64,000 nucleotides of DNA, from NCBI RefSeq assembly GCF_007997385.1, contig NZ_VOSC01000019.1, forward strand, positions 581,090-645,089, written 5' to 3'. The notes beneath the pieces are model-generated. The model searched no databases and was not told the DNA's origin. It was given only the letters and a program-made list of their open reading frames with translations. Positions 44,914-53,696 of this stretch are shown piece by piece (position 1 is the first letter of the stretch; each line of letters begins with the position of its first letter). This DNA is from Seonamhaeicola algicola (GTDB taxonomy: Bacteria; Bacteroidota; Bacteroidia; Flavobacteriales; Flavobacteriaceae). Both the position numbers and the translations under genes were made by a program.

Positions 44914-45921
44914 TTATCTTATAGAGTACTTAACTAATGTTTTAAAAGATGGCATATCTAAAACAAAAAAATACTTTCTGAAAACGAACAATATTTTTGA
45001 TAAGTTTGAACCATCTTTTTGATTGACAATTAAAATTATTAATTGCCTTAAAAAAACTCTTTTTAACTCAATAATGCTAGAAAAATTAGAATTCTTCATA
45101 AGATCTTCTTGTACTGCATTAATATACTTATGATTTAAAACAACGGCTTTAAAATTTATTTTTTGATGTGTTAGTACCTTAAGACAAAATTCTGTGATAA
45201 ATGTATTTTCTTTACTACAAATTAACTTCCAAAAATTAGCATACATTGTTTTTAGATTTTCTCTATGTAAATTAGACTTTTCTGTATCTACATGAATTTG
45301 ATTTGTTAAACTATTTTCATGTTTTCTATAATTGTAAAGGAGTTTATTTACATGTGTATACTTACTATGCACTAATGCTCTTAACCAAAAATCATAATCT
45401 TCAACTAAAAACAAATTTTCATTATACCCCTTATTGTTCACGTAAACAGACTTTTTATAAAGAAAACAGGAACCTATATGATTACCAAAAATTAAATTTT
45501 CAATACTAAGAAAATTAACCTTCCTTAGTCTTTGACCATCATTATTAATCATATAAACATTACTATATGCAATGTCTGAGTCTTTAACTTTTAAGGTTTT
45601 CACCAATTCTTCTATAGCTATTGGTTCATAAAAATTATCATCGCTCGTCCAGGTTATAAAATCTCCTTTTGCAATTTCATGACCAACATTAAGGCTTGCT
45701 GGAAGTTTTAAATTTTTTTGGTTATTTACAACCTTAATTCTATTATCTAACTTAGAAAAATCATTAATAATTTCAAGAGAATTATCTGTAGAACAATCAT
45801 TAACAATTATGAGTTCAATATTTTTATAAGTTTGATTTAAGCAACTTTTAATAGATGTAGCTAAAAATTTTTCTCCATTATAAACGGGAAGAATAATTGA
45901 GACCAATTTGTTTCTATCCAT
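44914..45921 (-). CDS. Glycosyltransferase family 2
   Basis: A 335-residue GT2 enzyme beginning NKLVSIILPVYNGEKFLATS. It has IELIIVNDCSTDNSLEII, NLKLPASLNVGHEIAKGDFI, the variant metal site TWTSDDNFYEPIAIEEL near 90 (SDD instead of DxD), and VEDYDFWLRALVHS near 178. It is similar in layout to the three IARMDxDD paralogues in this locus but has the SDD variant. It overlaps the upstream GT4 by 8 bases. Function: sugar transfer in polysaccharide assembly. Confidence 0.87.
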   Translation of the reverse strand: MDRNKLVSIILPVYNGEKFLATSIKSCLNQTYKNIELIIVNDCSTDNSLEIINDFSKLDNRIKVVNNQKNLKLPASLNVGHEIAKGDFITWTSDDNFYEPIAIEELVKTLKVKDSDIAYSNVYMINNDGQRLRKVNFLSIENLIFGNHIGSCFLYKKSVYVNNKGYNENLFLVEDYDFWLRALVHSKYTHVNKLLYNYRKHENSLTNQIHVDTEKSNLHRENLKTMYANFWKLICSKENTFITEFCLKVLTHQKINFKAVVLNHKYINAVQEDLMKNSNFSSIIELKRVFLRQLIILIVNQKDGSNLSKILFVFRKYFFVLDMPSFKTLVKYSIR

Positions 45922-47149
45922 TATTTAATTCTTGATAAATAGTTCTCCATTTTTCATTAAGAACCTTTTGTGAAAAATTGTTTTTTACAAATTCTATTGC
46001 ATTATCACTCATTGCATTTAATTTTGCAGGATTAATAATAAATTCTTTTACTTTCAAAGATACTTCTTCTGTATCATATTCATTGCAAATAAAACCTGTG
46101 TGATCTTCCTTTAGTGTATATTTAACTCCCCCAGAATCAAATACAATTACTGGAAGCCCGCATGCTTGTGCCTCTAACGTTGCTAAACCTTGAGATTCTC
46201 GTAATCCATTAAATGAGATAACACTAAGTAATAAATAAACATCGTGTTTACATAATTCACTTCTTATTTCTTCTTGAGACTTAGCTCCTAATAAATTGAC
46301 ATGCTTTTCTAACTGGTATTCTTTTATTAAAGCTTGTAAATTTAATCTTTCTGAGCCTTCACCTATAATTGTAAGCTCCACTTTGATCCCTTGCTTTACC
46401 AAAGTTTTAACTACCTCTACACAATATTTATGTCCTTTAACTTCTTCTAGACGGCCAACAGTTATTAACCTTAGTATATCCTTTCTATTTTGTATAGAAG
46501 TAATAGGATAAAAGAAATCTGTATCTACTCCTACTGGAATTAGTTTTAAAAGCTCATTAGGACAACCCAATTTTAAAATCTTGTCTCCCAAATAAGGTGT
46601 ATTAGCTGTAATGAGGTCGCCAAAACCAAACAAGTTATCATAATAACCATTATTGTGAATATATCCACTTATAGGGAAAAACACATCGTGCCCATGAAAT
46701 GTAACTATTAACGAAGGTTTTAAAAAACCAACTTTTTTAAGAACATCTAATGGGTTTACATTAGTACCATATTGTACATGTATAGCATGAGCTGTATTAA
46801 ATTGTTTGTAAAAATGTAGTTGATACAGCCAAGTTAAACTAAACTTTGAAAACTCACCATGGTATTTAAAAATGGCTTTTATAGATTTAAAATTCTCAAC
46901 AATTAGAAATACCCATTTTAACAATCTTAATACTTTGTTCTTCGGAATTTTATAGTTTTCTACAATAATCTTATTTAACAAATCATATTTAAGAATTCTT
47001 GTTGGAATTTTAGAAGCTTCGGTTTCAATCAATCTTCTTGTTAAAATCTGTACATCATAACCTAATGTTATAGCTGTTTCTATTTGAGCAACAATAAAAG
47101 TTTCTGACAGGTGAGGAAACTCAGGTATTTTAAAAATAATGCTTTTCAC
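45914..47149 (-). CDS. Glycosyltransferase family 4 (colanic-acid-type)
   Basis: A 411-residue GT4 enzyme similar in organisation to WcaL/AmsK-type enzymes. It starts KSIIFKIPEFPHLSETFIVA, a signature of that branch, followed by IHVQYGTNVNPLDVLKKVGF, IVTFHGHDVFF, then donor-side LRLITVGRLEEVKGHKYCVE and the LGAKSQEEI, RESQGLATLEAQACGLPVIV (EX7E) block and SGGVKYTL. It probably adds a hexose. It is the first gene of a sub-cluster: an 80-base gap precedes it, and it overlaps the following GT2 gene by 8 bases. Confidence 0.9.
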   Translation of the reverse strand: MKSIIFKIPEFPHLSETFIVAQIETAITLGYDVQILTRRLIETEASKIPTRILKYDLLNKIIVENYKIPKNKVLRLLKWVFLIVENFKSIKAIFKYHGEFSKFSLTWLYQLHFYKQFNTAHAIHVQYGTNVNPLDVLKKVGFLKPSLIVTFHGHDVFFPISGYIHNNGYYDNLFGFGDLITANTPYLGDKILKLGCPNELLKLIPVGVDTDFFYPITSIQNRKDILRLITVGRLEEVKGHKYCVEVVKTLVKQGIKVELTIIGEGSERLNLQALIKEYQLEKHVNLLGAKSQEEIRSELCKHDVYLLLSVISFNGLRESQGLATLEAQACGLPVIVFDSGGVKYTLKEDHTGFICNEYDTEEVSLKVKEFIINPAKLNAMSDNAIEFVKNNFSQKVLNEKWRTIYQELNNG

Positions 47150-47229
47150 TTAAATGTTCAGTTAAATAAAATTATTCTTTTGGTAGTAAACACAAATTTT
47201 ATGAACGCTTTATACTAATAAAGATTCTG

Positions 47230-48258
47230 TTAAAAACAGATTCTATATTTATATAGCATAAACGACTTTATTACAAGTTTAAGACTTTCTTTAAAGGTAC
47301 TTCTATAGGAAACCATATTTCTTAATTTTAAATATTCAAAAAGCGTTTTAAAGGAAAAATGACTTCTTTTTAATAGGTAGTTCTTTAAAAGTTTTTTTTC
47401 TACATTATCAAAATAAACTAACAATCCTTCTTTTTTGAAAAACCCATTATTTTTACTAAAAAACTCTCTTTTAAAGTCTAAGTATTGTTTTACCTCTGCA
47501 AAACTTCTTTGCTCTTGCCTATAAATCTCAATTAGGTTTTCTTCATGATATTGAGGCATATTTTTATAAACGTATTTAAGTAATTTAATACGTGTTTTTA
47601 TTGCACTTTCATTTTGTTGCTTTCTTCTAACTACTGATACCTGCGAAGTATGTTTTCTATAATCTAAATATACCTTCTGTAAATTATGAAGTTTGCCAAA
47701 TGCCATTAACTCAACCCATAAATCATAATCTTCTGCTGGTTCTCTTTCTTTATTGTATTGTATGTTATGTTTTTTAATAACTGCACTTCTTATCATTATA
47801 GAGGGGTGCGCCATAGAATTCCCATTAAGCATTGCTAGTTTAATATCAGCATCTAACTCTGGTAAGTTAATAACTGTATCTGAATTAAGGTATTTAAAAA
47901 TGGTTCCGCATGCAACAACATCTTCATTACTTTCTAAAAAATCTACTTGGGCTTGAAACCTATCTAAGAAACTAATATCATCTCCATCCATTCTAGCAAT
48001 ATACTTGCCTTTAACTAATTGTAATGCATGGTTTAAGCTATTGGTATAACCTGTATTTTTTGTTTTTTCAATGAATATAATACGATTATCATCTAAACGC
48101 TTAATAATGTCTTTAGTTTTATCAGTAGAACAGTCATCTATTATAATTAATTCAAAGTCTTCAAATGTTTGATTTAAAATACTATTAATAGACTCTTCAA
48201 CGTACATTTCGCAATTGTATACCGGCATAATAACAGAGATCATTGGTCTTTTTTCCAT
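47230..48258 (-). CDS. Glycosyltransferase family 2
   Basis: A 342-residue GT2 enzyme: MISVIMPVYNCEMYVEESIN, FELIIIDDCSTDKTKDII, GYTNSLNHALQLVKGKYI, ARMDGDDISFLDRFQAQVDF near 93, and AEDYDLWVELMAFG near 175. It shares the IARMDxDD block with the genes at 40515 and 49241. The C-terminal third is basic and not obviously conserved. It overlaps the FkbM gene stop by one base and is followed by an 80-base gap. Confidence 0.88.
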   Translation of the reverse strand: MEKRPMISVIMPVYNCEMYVEESINSILNQTFEDFELIIIDDCSTDKTKDIIKRLDDNRIIFIEKTKNTGYTNSLNHALQLVKGKYIARMDGDDISFLDRFQAQVDFLESNEDVVACGTIFKYLNSDTVINLPELDADIKLAMLNGNSMAHPSIMIRSAVIKKHNIQYNKEREPAEDYDLWVELMAFGKLHNLQKVYLDYRKHTSQVSVVRRKQQNESAIKTRIKLLKYVYKNMPQYHEENLIEIYRQEQRSFAEVKQYLDFKREFFSKNNGFFKKEGLLVYFDNVEKKLLKNYLLKRSHFSFKTLFEYLKLRNMVSYRSTFKESLKLVIKSFMLYKYRICF

Positions 48259-49079
48259 TATATATATGCTTTATTCAAACCTATTGTTAATTCGCCAGAT
48301 TCAAAAAGGTAGAAACCATATGATTTTAATATATCATAAATCGATACTCTAATATTATATTCATCGTGTATTTCTATAGCTAATATTTTTGTTTTGTTTA
48401 AAAAAGACATATCACTTTCTTTATTAAATATAAAGCGTTCAGCACCCTCTATATCAATTTTTAATAATGATATTACCTCTATATTATTCTCCTTTATAAT
48501 GTCATTAATAGTAATTCCTTTAATCTCTCCTTTAGAGTTCTCTATTGTTTCTATAGACCAATCTTTACCATCTCTAAACCCATTAGATATGTTATAATTA
48601 ACTCCTTGTTTATGACTTAATGCTTTATCATATATTTTAACATTAGTAAGGTTATTTAATTCAAATACATTAGCTTTAAAACAGTTAACGTTTTCTGGTG
48701 AAGGCTCTACAGCATAGATATATAAATCTTTTGAATTTATATGTTTATTAAGATACAATGTAGTATAACCAACATTGGCTCCTGAATCAATAACCACCAG
48801 TTTTTCAGAGTTATCAAAATTGAGATTTAATAGCGTAGATACTATTTTAAATTCTTCGAAATTAAAAATCTGTGTAAACACATTATAATCACTATGCTGA
48901 TAATCTCGTATTTTTAACTTAATTCCATGCTTCGTGTCTATATTATATATGTTATTTTCATAATTAAAATTAGCTATTTCCGAATTCTTCATTAGAAAAT
49001 CCTTAAATTTTTCTTCGGGAGGTCTATTATCTGGAAAAAAAAACCTATAAATCTTTCTCAGTTGTTTCAATCTACTCAT
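48258..49079 (-). CDS. FkbM family SAM-dependent methyltransferase
   Basis: A 273-residue methyltransferase of the FkbM type. The SAM-binding motif is LVVIDSGANVGYTTLYL near residue 92, followed by IYAVEPSPENVNCFKANV near 122, and the FkbM-typical ISLLKIDIEGAERFIFN near 205. Family members O-methylate sugars or polyketides. In this locus it most likely methylates a sugar hydroxyl of the polysaccharide. It is coupled to the GT2 gene after it by a one-base overlap; 161 bases without a gene lie upstream. Confidence 0.88.
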   Translation of the reverse strand: MSRLKQLRKIYRFFFPDNRPPEEKFKDFLMKNSEIANFNYENNIYNIDTKHGIKLKIRDYQHSDYNVFTQIFNFEEFKIVSTLLNLNFDNSEKLVVIDSGANVGYTTLYLNKHINSKDLYIYAVEPSPENVNCFKANVFELNNLTNVKIYDKALSHKQGVNYNISNGFRDGKDWSIETIENSKGEIKGITINDIIKENNIEVISLLKIDIEGAERFIFNKESDMSFLNKTKILAIEIHDEYNIRVSIYDILKSYGFYLFESGELTIGLNKAYI

Positions 49080-49240
49080 TTCTATTTATTTATTGAAATT
49101 CTTTTAAATATTGGTTTTATAATTCGTTTTAAAAAGGCTATGGTTTTATTAATTATTTCAGAAAATTTTCTTTTAAATGTTAGAAATTATTCTTAAAAAT
49201 CTCAAATTACCGTTTATAACATTATTTTGATTTTTTATCA

Positions 49241-50257
49241 TTATGATAATAACCGCTTTTTTATTTCTCTAACTTTTAATTTTGTAACAAAAAGCATTTC
49301 TTTTCTAGGCAACTTAAAAAACAATTGTTTTCTCCATTTTTTATCAATACCAACAACATTTTTTTTGAAATAAAAATAAAATACAGAAACTCTTAGTATA
49401 CTCTGTAATACTGTTAATAACTCTTTCTGTGAATAAACTTGCTGTTTAATATTCAATTTACTTAATACCTTCAACCAGTCAAAAAATAACTTAACTTCAT
49501 TAACTTCAATGTATTGATTTAATAACAACATTTTAGTTATTAATTCATCTGAATATAATTCGGTATTATATTTAAGTTTTTTAAACAAAAATAATTTTAT
49601 TGGAATGTCGGCTTTTATTTGGAATACTTTATGAACATGTGTAACCTGATTATTATGAACCCGATAATAATATAGTACCTCTTGAATATTGTAAAATTTG
49701 CAACTCCAAGCAATTCTAGCCCAAAAATCATAATCTTCAACATGTACTCTACTTATATCAAATTTATATTCACTAACGGCTTTTCTTTCTAACATTACAG
49801 CCCCCATACTCATAGAACAATGTAATAACATTCTAGCAACAATTTCATCATGAAACTCTTTGTGCTTTATAGTTCTATTTACATTTCCAAATTGTTGCAA
49901 CCAACACCCACAAGCTTTAATATTGGGGTTATTTTTCAAAACATGGAGTTGTTTTTCAAATCTATTTAAAACGTTAATATCATCACCATCCATTCTAGCA
50001 ATATATTGCCCTTTGGCTTCTTTAAAACCTATATTTAAACTATCAATAAGGCCTTTATTCTGTTGCTTTTCAATGATTCGTATTCTGTCATCCTTAAAAT
50101 CTTTAACAACCTTCAAAGTATCATCAGTTGAACAGTCATCAATAACTAAAACTTCAAAATCTTGTACTGTTTGGTTTAAAACAGAATCTATAGCCTCTCT
50201 AATAAAGGGCGCTACATTATAAACAGGAAGTACAACAGATATTAAGGGTGTTTTCAT
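49241..50257 (-). CDS. Glycosyltransferase family 2
   Basis: A 338-residue GT2 enzyme: PLISVVLPVYNVAPFIREAI, FEVLVIDDCSTDDTLKVV, GLIDSLNIGFKEAKGQYI, ARMDGDDINVLNRFEKQLHV near 93, and VEDYDFWARIAWSC near 172. Residues HNNQVTHVH near 203 match the family loop that contributes to the acceptor site. It is probably a paralogue of the GT2 genes at 40515 and 47230. It overlaps the upstream GT2 gene by 4 bases. Confidence 0.88.
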   Translation of the reverse strand: MKTPLISVVLPVYNVAPFIREAIDSVLNQTVQDFEVLVIDDCSTDDTLKVVKDFKDDRIRIIEKQQNKGLIDSLNIGFKEAKGQYIARMDGDDINVLNRFEKQLHVLKNNPNIKACGCWLQQFGNVNRTIKHKEFHDEIVARMLLHCSMSMGAVMLERKAVSEYKFDISRVHVEDYDFWARIAWSCKFYNIQEVLYYYRVHNNQVTHVHKVFQIKADIPIKLFLFKKLKYNTELYSDELITKMLLLNQYIEVNEVKLFFDWLKVLSKLNIKQQVYSQKELLTVLQSILRVSVFYFYFKKNVVGIDKKWRKQLFFKLPRKEMLFVTKLKVREIKKRLLS

Positions 50258-51171
50258 ATCCTACCCAATATTAAAACCATTAAACTCTTCATTTTAAACG
50301 GCAACTTATGTAATGGATACGCTATAAAAGCTTTGTATAACAAATAGTATTGAGAACATTTTTTATTAGAAAATTTAAGACGTTCAAACCGTTTTATATA
50401 ATAATTAGAGGCTAATATCTTTATATAACTCTTTGAAAAATTATCAATTTTAAGGTGTTTCTTTTTTCGTCGTTTATAAGCTTTTAACATGGCATAAAAA
50501 TGCCAATACTCAGCTTTATAAAGGTTATCATTATTTGAAATGCTATGTTCATGAACTCTATAACGATACAAAACCTTATCTAGAAACAAATGCTTGCCCT
50601 GTTCTTCTAGCTTGTAATACAAATCTTGGTCAACTGCCCGTTTCATAAAAGGGTTTATACCTCTAGATTGTGTATATGCCGCTTTCTTAAAAGTAGCAAA
50701 GTGGGTTAAAGCACCATTAGCATAGGTTAAATACGATTTTCCTTTGGGTATGTTGCTTCCATATAGGCTTGGTTTAGTAAAATTCATTTCTAAATCTACA
50801 AACTCATATTTTGAGGTTACAATAGCAACATCTTTATTTTTAAGGTGTGTGTTAACCATAAGCGCTATAGCTTCTGGAACCAAGGCATCATCTGGATCTA
50901 AAAAACCCATTATGTCTCCTTGTGCTAGTGTGGCACACTTATGTTTAGTATAACCACAACCTTTATTGGTTTTATTTAAATATAATTTAAACCTATCATC
51001 GCCTTTTATCAGATCATTTATAATTTCAATAGAATCATCCTTTGAAGCATCATCAACAATAACAGCTTCCCATTTACTATAGGTTTGAGCTACAATGCTT
51101 TTATAACAATCTTTAAAAAAATGTCCATTATTGTAATTAGCTATAAGTATAGAAAACTGTGGTTCTTGCAT
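50254..51171 (-). CDS. Glycosyltransferase family 2
   Basis: A 305-residue GT2 enzyme: FSILIANYNNGHFFKDCYKS, WEAVIVDDASKDDSIEII, GCGYTKHKCATLAQGDIMGF, the metal site LDPDDALVPEAIALM near 93, and FMKRAVDQDLYYKLEEQGKH near 170. The layout is that of WcaA-like transferases. It overlaps the next GT2 gene by 4 bases and begins just 70 bases after the small helix-turn-helix-like ORF. Confidence 0.87.
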   Translation of the reverse strand: MQEPQFSILIANYNNGHFFKDCYKSIVAQTYSKWEAVIVDDASKDDSIEIINDLIKGDDRFKLYLNKTNKGCGYTKHKCATLAQGDIMGFLDPDDALVPEAIALMVNTHLKNKDVAIVTSKYEFVDLEMNFTKPSLYGSNIPKGKSYLTYANGALTHFATFKKAAYTQSRGINPFMKRAVDQDLYYKLEEQGKHLFLDKVLYRYRVHEHSISNNDNLYKAEYWHFYAMLKAYKRRKKKHLKIDNFSKSYIKILASNYYIKRFERLKFSNKKCSQYYLLYKAFIAYPLHKLPFKMKSLMVLILGRI

Positions 51172-51241
51172 AGGGCAAACATATCACGCTAAAATATAAA
51201 TTAATATTAAAAAACCACATCATAAAAAATAGAATACAACC

Positions 51242-51442
51242 TTAACCAGCTTTAATATACTCTAAACGCGCCCACACATCTTCACGGTCTAACATAAAAT
51301 ATTTACAATACGCTTTAATACTTATATAACGGGTATGAGGCAAGTTATATGCCTCCCTAATATCATTCATAATTTTTAGGGCCTTCTTAGAGCTTATCTC
51401 ATTTAAACGCTCTATATGTTTTCTACACAAACATAAATACAC
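51242..51442 (-). CDS. Small hypothetical protein, possible helix-turn-helix
   Basis: A 66-residue ORF that starts with GTG; a stop codon lies two codons upstream, so no longer form exists. It has a Cys/basic start (MYLCLCRKHIERLNEIS), a helix KKALKIMNDIREAYN, and YISIKAYCKYFMLDREDVWA, which has the spacing of an excisionase/MerR-like helix-turn-helix (ISIKAYCKYF turn REDVWARLEY). No function is known to me. It sits alone inside the glycosyltransferase block, 70 bases before a GT2 gene and after 447 bases of non-coding DNA. A DNA-binding regulator of the locus is an inference; a chance ORF cannot be excluded. Confidence 0.55.
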   Translation of the reverse strand: MYLCLCRKHIERLNEISSKKALKIMNDIREAYNLPHTRYISIKAYCKYFMLDREDVWARLEYIKAG

Positions 51443-51889
51443 AACTTATTTTCAACGACTTACAAAAACAACACATGATATTAATGTGCATTAAAGAGCT
51501 TATTGGTAATATTTGACAAGTTATCAGTTAAAATATTGGTAATAAGTTCGTAATTAAATATCTCTTATTAAGCTCTTAATCAGTTCATATACAGAATTTA
51601 AAAATCCAAATTACTTAACTTATAGCCCATATTGATACCTTAGACAGCCCGATTAAAAGGCTCTCTAAAAATAACAACAAAAGCCATCTCTGAAAGGAAC
51701 ACAAAAACAAAACCAACTCAAAACACTTAAATAATAAAAAAAACACTTAATTCTTTAAAATAGAAAGTAACCCACTGTGCACATCTCTCTATTTAACAAA
51801 ATCAATCTAACTAAGTTATGTCAGACTGAGCTTGTCGAAGTCCCCCTAAACAAAATTCTTTATAACCAGTACCTCTTACAATTCACTAC
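51443..51889. other. 447-base intergenic region with repeats
   Basis: No gene is seen here. It contains an 11-base direct repeat TATTGGTAATA (51501-51511 and 51534-51544) enclosed by an inverted pair AAGAGCTTA (51494-51502) and TAAGCTCTT (51569-51577). Towards its right end is a TGTCAGACTGAGCTTGTCGA-type element (51819-51843). It separates the conserved export and methyltransferase genes from the variable glycosyltransferase block. It may hold the promoter of the leftward block and of the small ORF at 51242, but no exact TAnnTTTG box was found on the minus strand. Confidence 0.5.
51819..51843. repeat. Dispersed CTTCGACAAGCTCAG-type intergenic element
   Basis: The minus strand contains CTTCGACAAGCTCAGTCTGA, a short element I recall as recurrent in intergenic DNA of Bacteroidetes and other bacteria. 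It is clearly higher in GC than its surroundings. Only one copy is in this window, so its repetitive nature rests on memory. Confidence 0.45.
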
Positions 51890-52996
51890 TCAATTCTCCA
51901 AAATCTCCTGCAGCCTATCAATATGCCTTTGTAAACTAAAATGTGTTTTTATATAAATTTTACCAGCGTTCCCCAATTGTTTAACATAATCTAAATCATC
52001 TAACACCTTACACATGTGATTCGCCATGGTTTCCACATCATGTTCATCACTCAACAAACCCGTTTCACCATGTTTAATAATATCAGGGATTCCTGCATGG
52101 TAGGTTGAAATTACTGGCAAACCTGCTACACTAGCTTCTAAAACAGCTAACGGAGTACCTTCCATATCACCATTAGAAGCCGTTACAGAATGTTGCACAA
52201 ATGCCAAAGATTCTCGTAACAAATCACTATATGTTTCTGGTGTAATAACACCTAAAAATGTAACATCTTGAGCGATGTTTAAATAGTTTACTAAGTTTTT
52301 ACAGGTATTGAGAAGCGCGCCATCACCAGCCATTAATAGTATAGCATCTGGATGCTTTTTTAAAACCTTATTAAAAGCCATTATAGTATAATAGGGTGCT
52401 TTTTTATCGGTAAATCTTCCTACTGCTAAAAATTGTTTTTTTCTATAGGTAGGTATAATACTTTCAAACACTTCCTGTGGGCCATAAACATTACTAATTA
52501 ACTTATCTTTAGGACACCCCATATCTAATAAAGCCCTATACATAACATTTGAAACAGTAATAATGGCTTTTGAAAAACTAAAAACTTCTTTATAATAATT
52601 ACAAGATTCTATAATACTTTTAATACTAGCATCATAACCATGAAAATGGACTACCGTTGGTAATTTTGAAGTTTTTAAAACGTTGTATAAATGATACGCA
52701 TGGGTACCATATTCTACCAACACAACATCAATTTTATTTTTTTTTAAACTGTATAGCAAACGCTTGTGCCATAAATATGCTTTTCCTTTTTTAAAAAGCT
52801 TTTCATAAATACGATATAGCTTATAAAGACTAACAGGCATTAAACGCCCACCACCTTCTAATTGAATATGCGACCCCATACCATAATAATAAAAAACACG
52901 ACCTTTTAAATACTTTTTATGCGCTTGAATAAAGGTTTCAGAATATGGATTCTGACTGGGGGTGAAAATAGCTATGTTCAATGGTTTTTGTTTCAT
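51890..52996 (-). CDS. Glycosyltransferase family 4
   Basis: A 368-residue GT4 enzyme. It opens LNIAIFTPSQNPYSETFIQA, the 'SETFI' branch also seen at 45914, and continues TVVHFHGYDASIKSIIESC, FLAVGRFTDKKAPYYTIMAF, VTFLGVITPETYSDLL and EGTPLAVLEASVAGLPVIST with the EX7E pair. It is coupled to the methyltransferase gene upstream (4-base overlap) and belongs to the export-proximal gene group. It may add the last sugar, or one that is then methylated; this is inferred from position. Confidence 0.9.
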   Translation of the reverse strand: MKQKPLNIAIFTPSQNPYSETFIQAHKKYLKGRVFYYYGMGSHIQLEGGGRLMPVSLYKLYRIYEKLFKKGKAYLWHKRLLYSLKKNKIDVVLVEYGTHAYHLYNVLKTSKLPTVVHFHGYDASIKSIIESCNYYKEVFSFSKAIITVSNVMYRALLDMGCPKDKLISNVYGPQEVFESIIPTYRKKQFLAVGRFTDKKAPYYTIMAFNKVLKKHPDAILLMAGDGALLNTCKNLVNYLNIAQDVTFLGVITPETYSDLLRESLAFVQHSVTASNGDMEGTPLAVLEASVAGLPVISTYHAGIPDIIKHGETGLLSDEHDVETMANHMCKVLDDLDYVKQLGNAGKIYIKTHFSLQRHIDRLQEILEN

Positions 52997-53694
52997 TTTT
53001 TTACAATACCGTATAAACCTGTTACCATTTGACCTTCTTTAAAATTGACTAACTCAGGCTTATCTAACTTAATTAAATAGCAAATAAACGGTTTAATTAA
53101 AGCAGACAAAATACTTCTTTTAAAACTTGGCATATCACTTCTTCTAACCCATAAACCTAACATTTGTGCCATTGAAGCATGCCAACCACCTGTAGCTTTT
53201 ATGTCTATATTTTTAAATCCAGCGTTTTTTAAATGACGCTCTAATGAAAACGGTGTATACCGATATTCATCATGGGGTACTTCATGTAAATTCCACAAAA
53301 AAGGGACAGTAAAAAAGAAAACACCTCCAGGTTTTAAAACTCTGTAAACTTCTTTTAAAACAATTTCTGGTTCAGGACAATGCTCTAAAACCTCTGTTCC
53401 AAAGGCACAGTCAAAACTTTCTTTTTCAAAAGGCATTGTTTTACCATCCCAAGTCACATCTGGTTTTATAGATTTGTCGTATTCCAAAGCATTTTCAATA
53501 TCTAAACCAACATATGTTTTTACTTCAGAATGCTCTAAAATATAATTCTTATAGGGCATTTTACCGCAACCAATGTCTAACAGCGCTCCAGATAATTGAG
53601 GTATAATAGTCTTTAGTGCTTTTAATATAGATGTTCTTATGTAATACCTATCTAAGTTTTGAGATGTTAATTTTATGCTGGTAAAATTTTCCAT
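52993..53694 (-). CDS. Class I SAM-dependent methyltransferase (Methyltransf_11 type)
   Basis: A 233-residue methyltransferase. The SAM site reads LLDIGCGKMPYKNYI near 40; then TYVGLDIENALEYD, FDCAFGTEVLEHCPEPEIVL near 110 and EVYRVLKPGGVFFFTVPFLW, HEVPHDEYRYTPFSLERHL. The last segment is common in methyltransferases of polysaccharide loci. It probably methylates a sugar of the polymer or its terminal residue. It lies 2 bases after the TylF-type gene, making a methyltransferase pair next to the ABC transporter genes. Confidence 0.87.
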   Translation of the reverse strand: MENFTSIKLTSQNLDRYYIRTSILKALKTIIPQLSGALLDIGCGKMPYKNYILEHSEVKTYVGLDIENALEYDKSIKPDVTWDGKTMPFEKESFDCAFGTEVLEHCPEPEIVLKEVYRVLKPGGVFFFTVPFLWNLHEVPHDEYRYTPFSLERHLKNAGFKNIDIKATGGWHASMAQMLGLWVRRSDMPSFKRSILSALIKPFICYLIKLDKPELVNFKEGQMVTGLYGIVKK

Positions 53695-53696
53695 TC

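Noticed and set aside
47221-47244. Possible hairpin AGATTCTGTT...AACAGATTCT after the GT2 gene at 47230
   Set aside because: The arms mismatch in the centre and no T run follows on the minus strand, so it is not a convincing terminator.
49080-49240. 161-base gap upstream of the FkbM gene as a possible RNA gene
   Set aside because: It is uniformly AT-rich, without a stable hairpin or recognisable motif.
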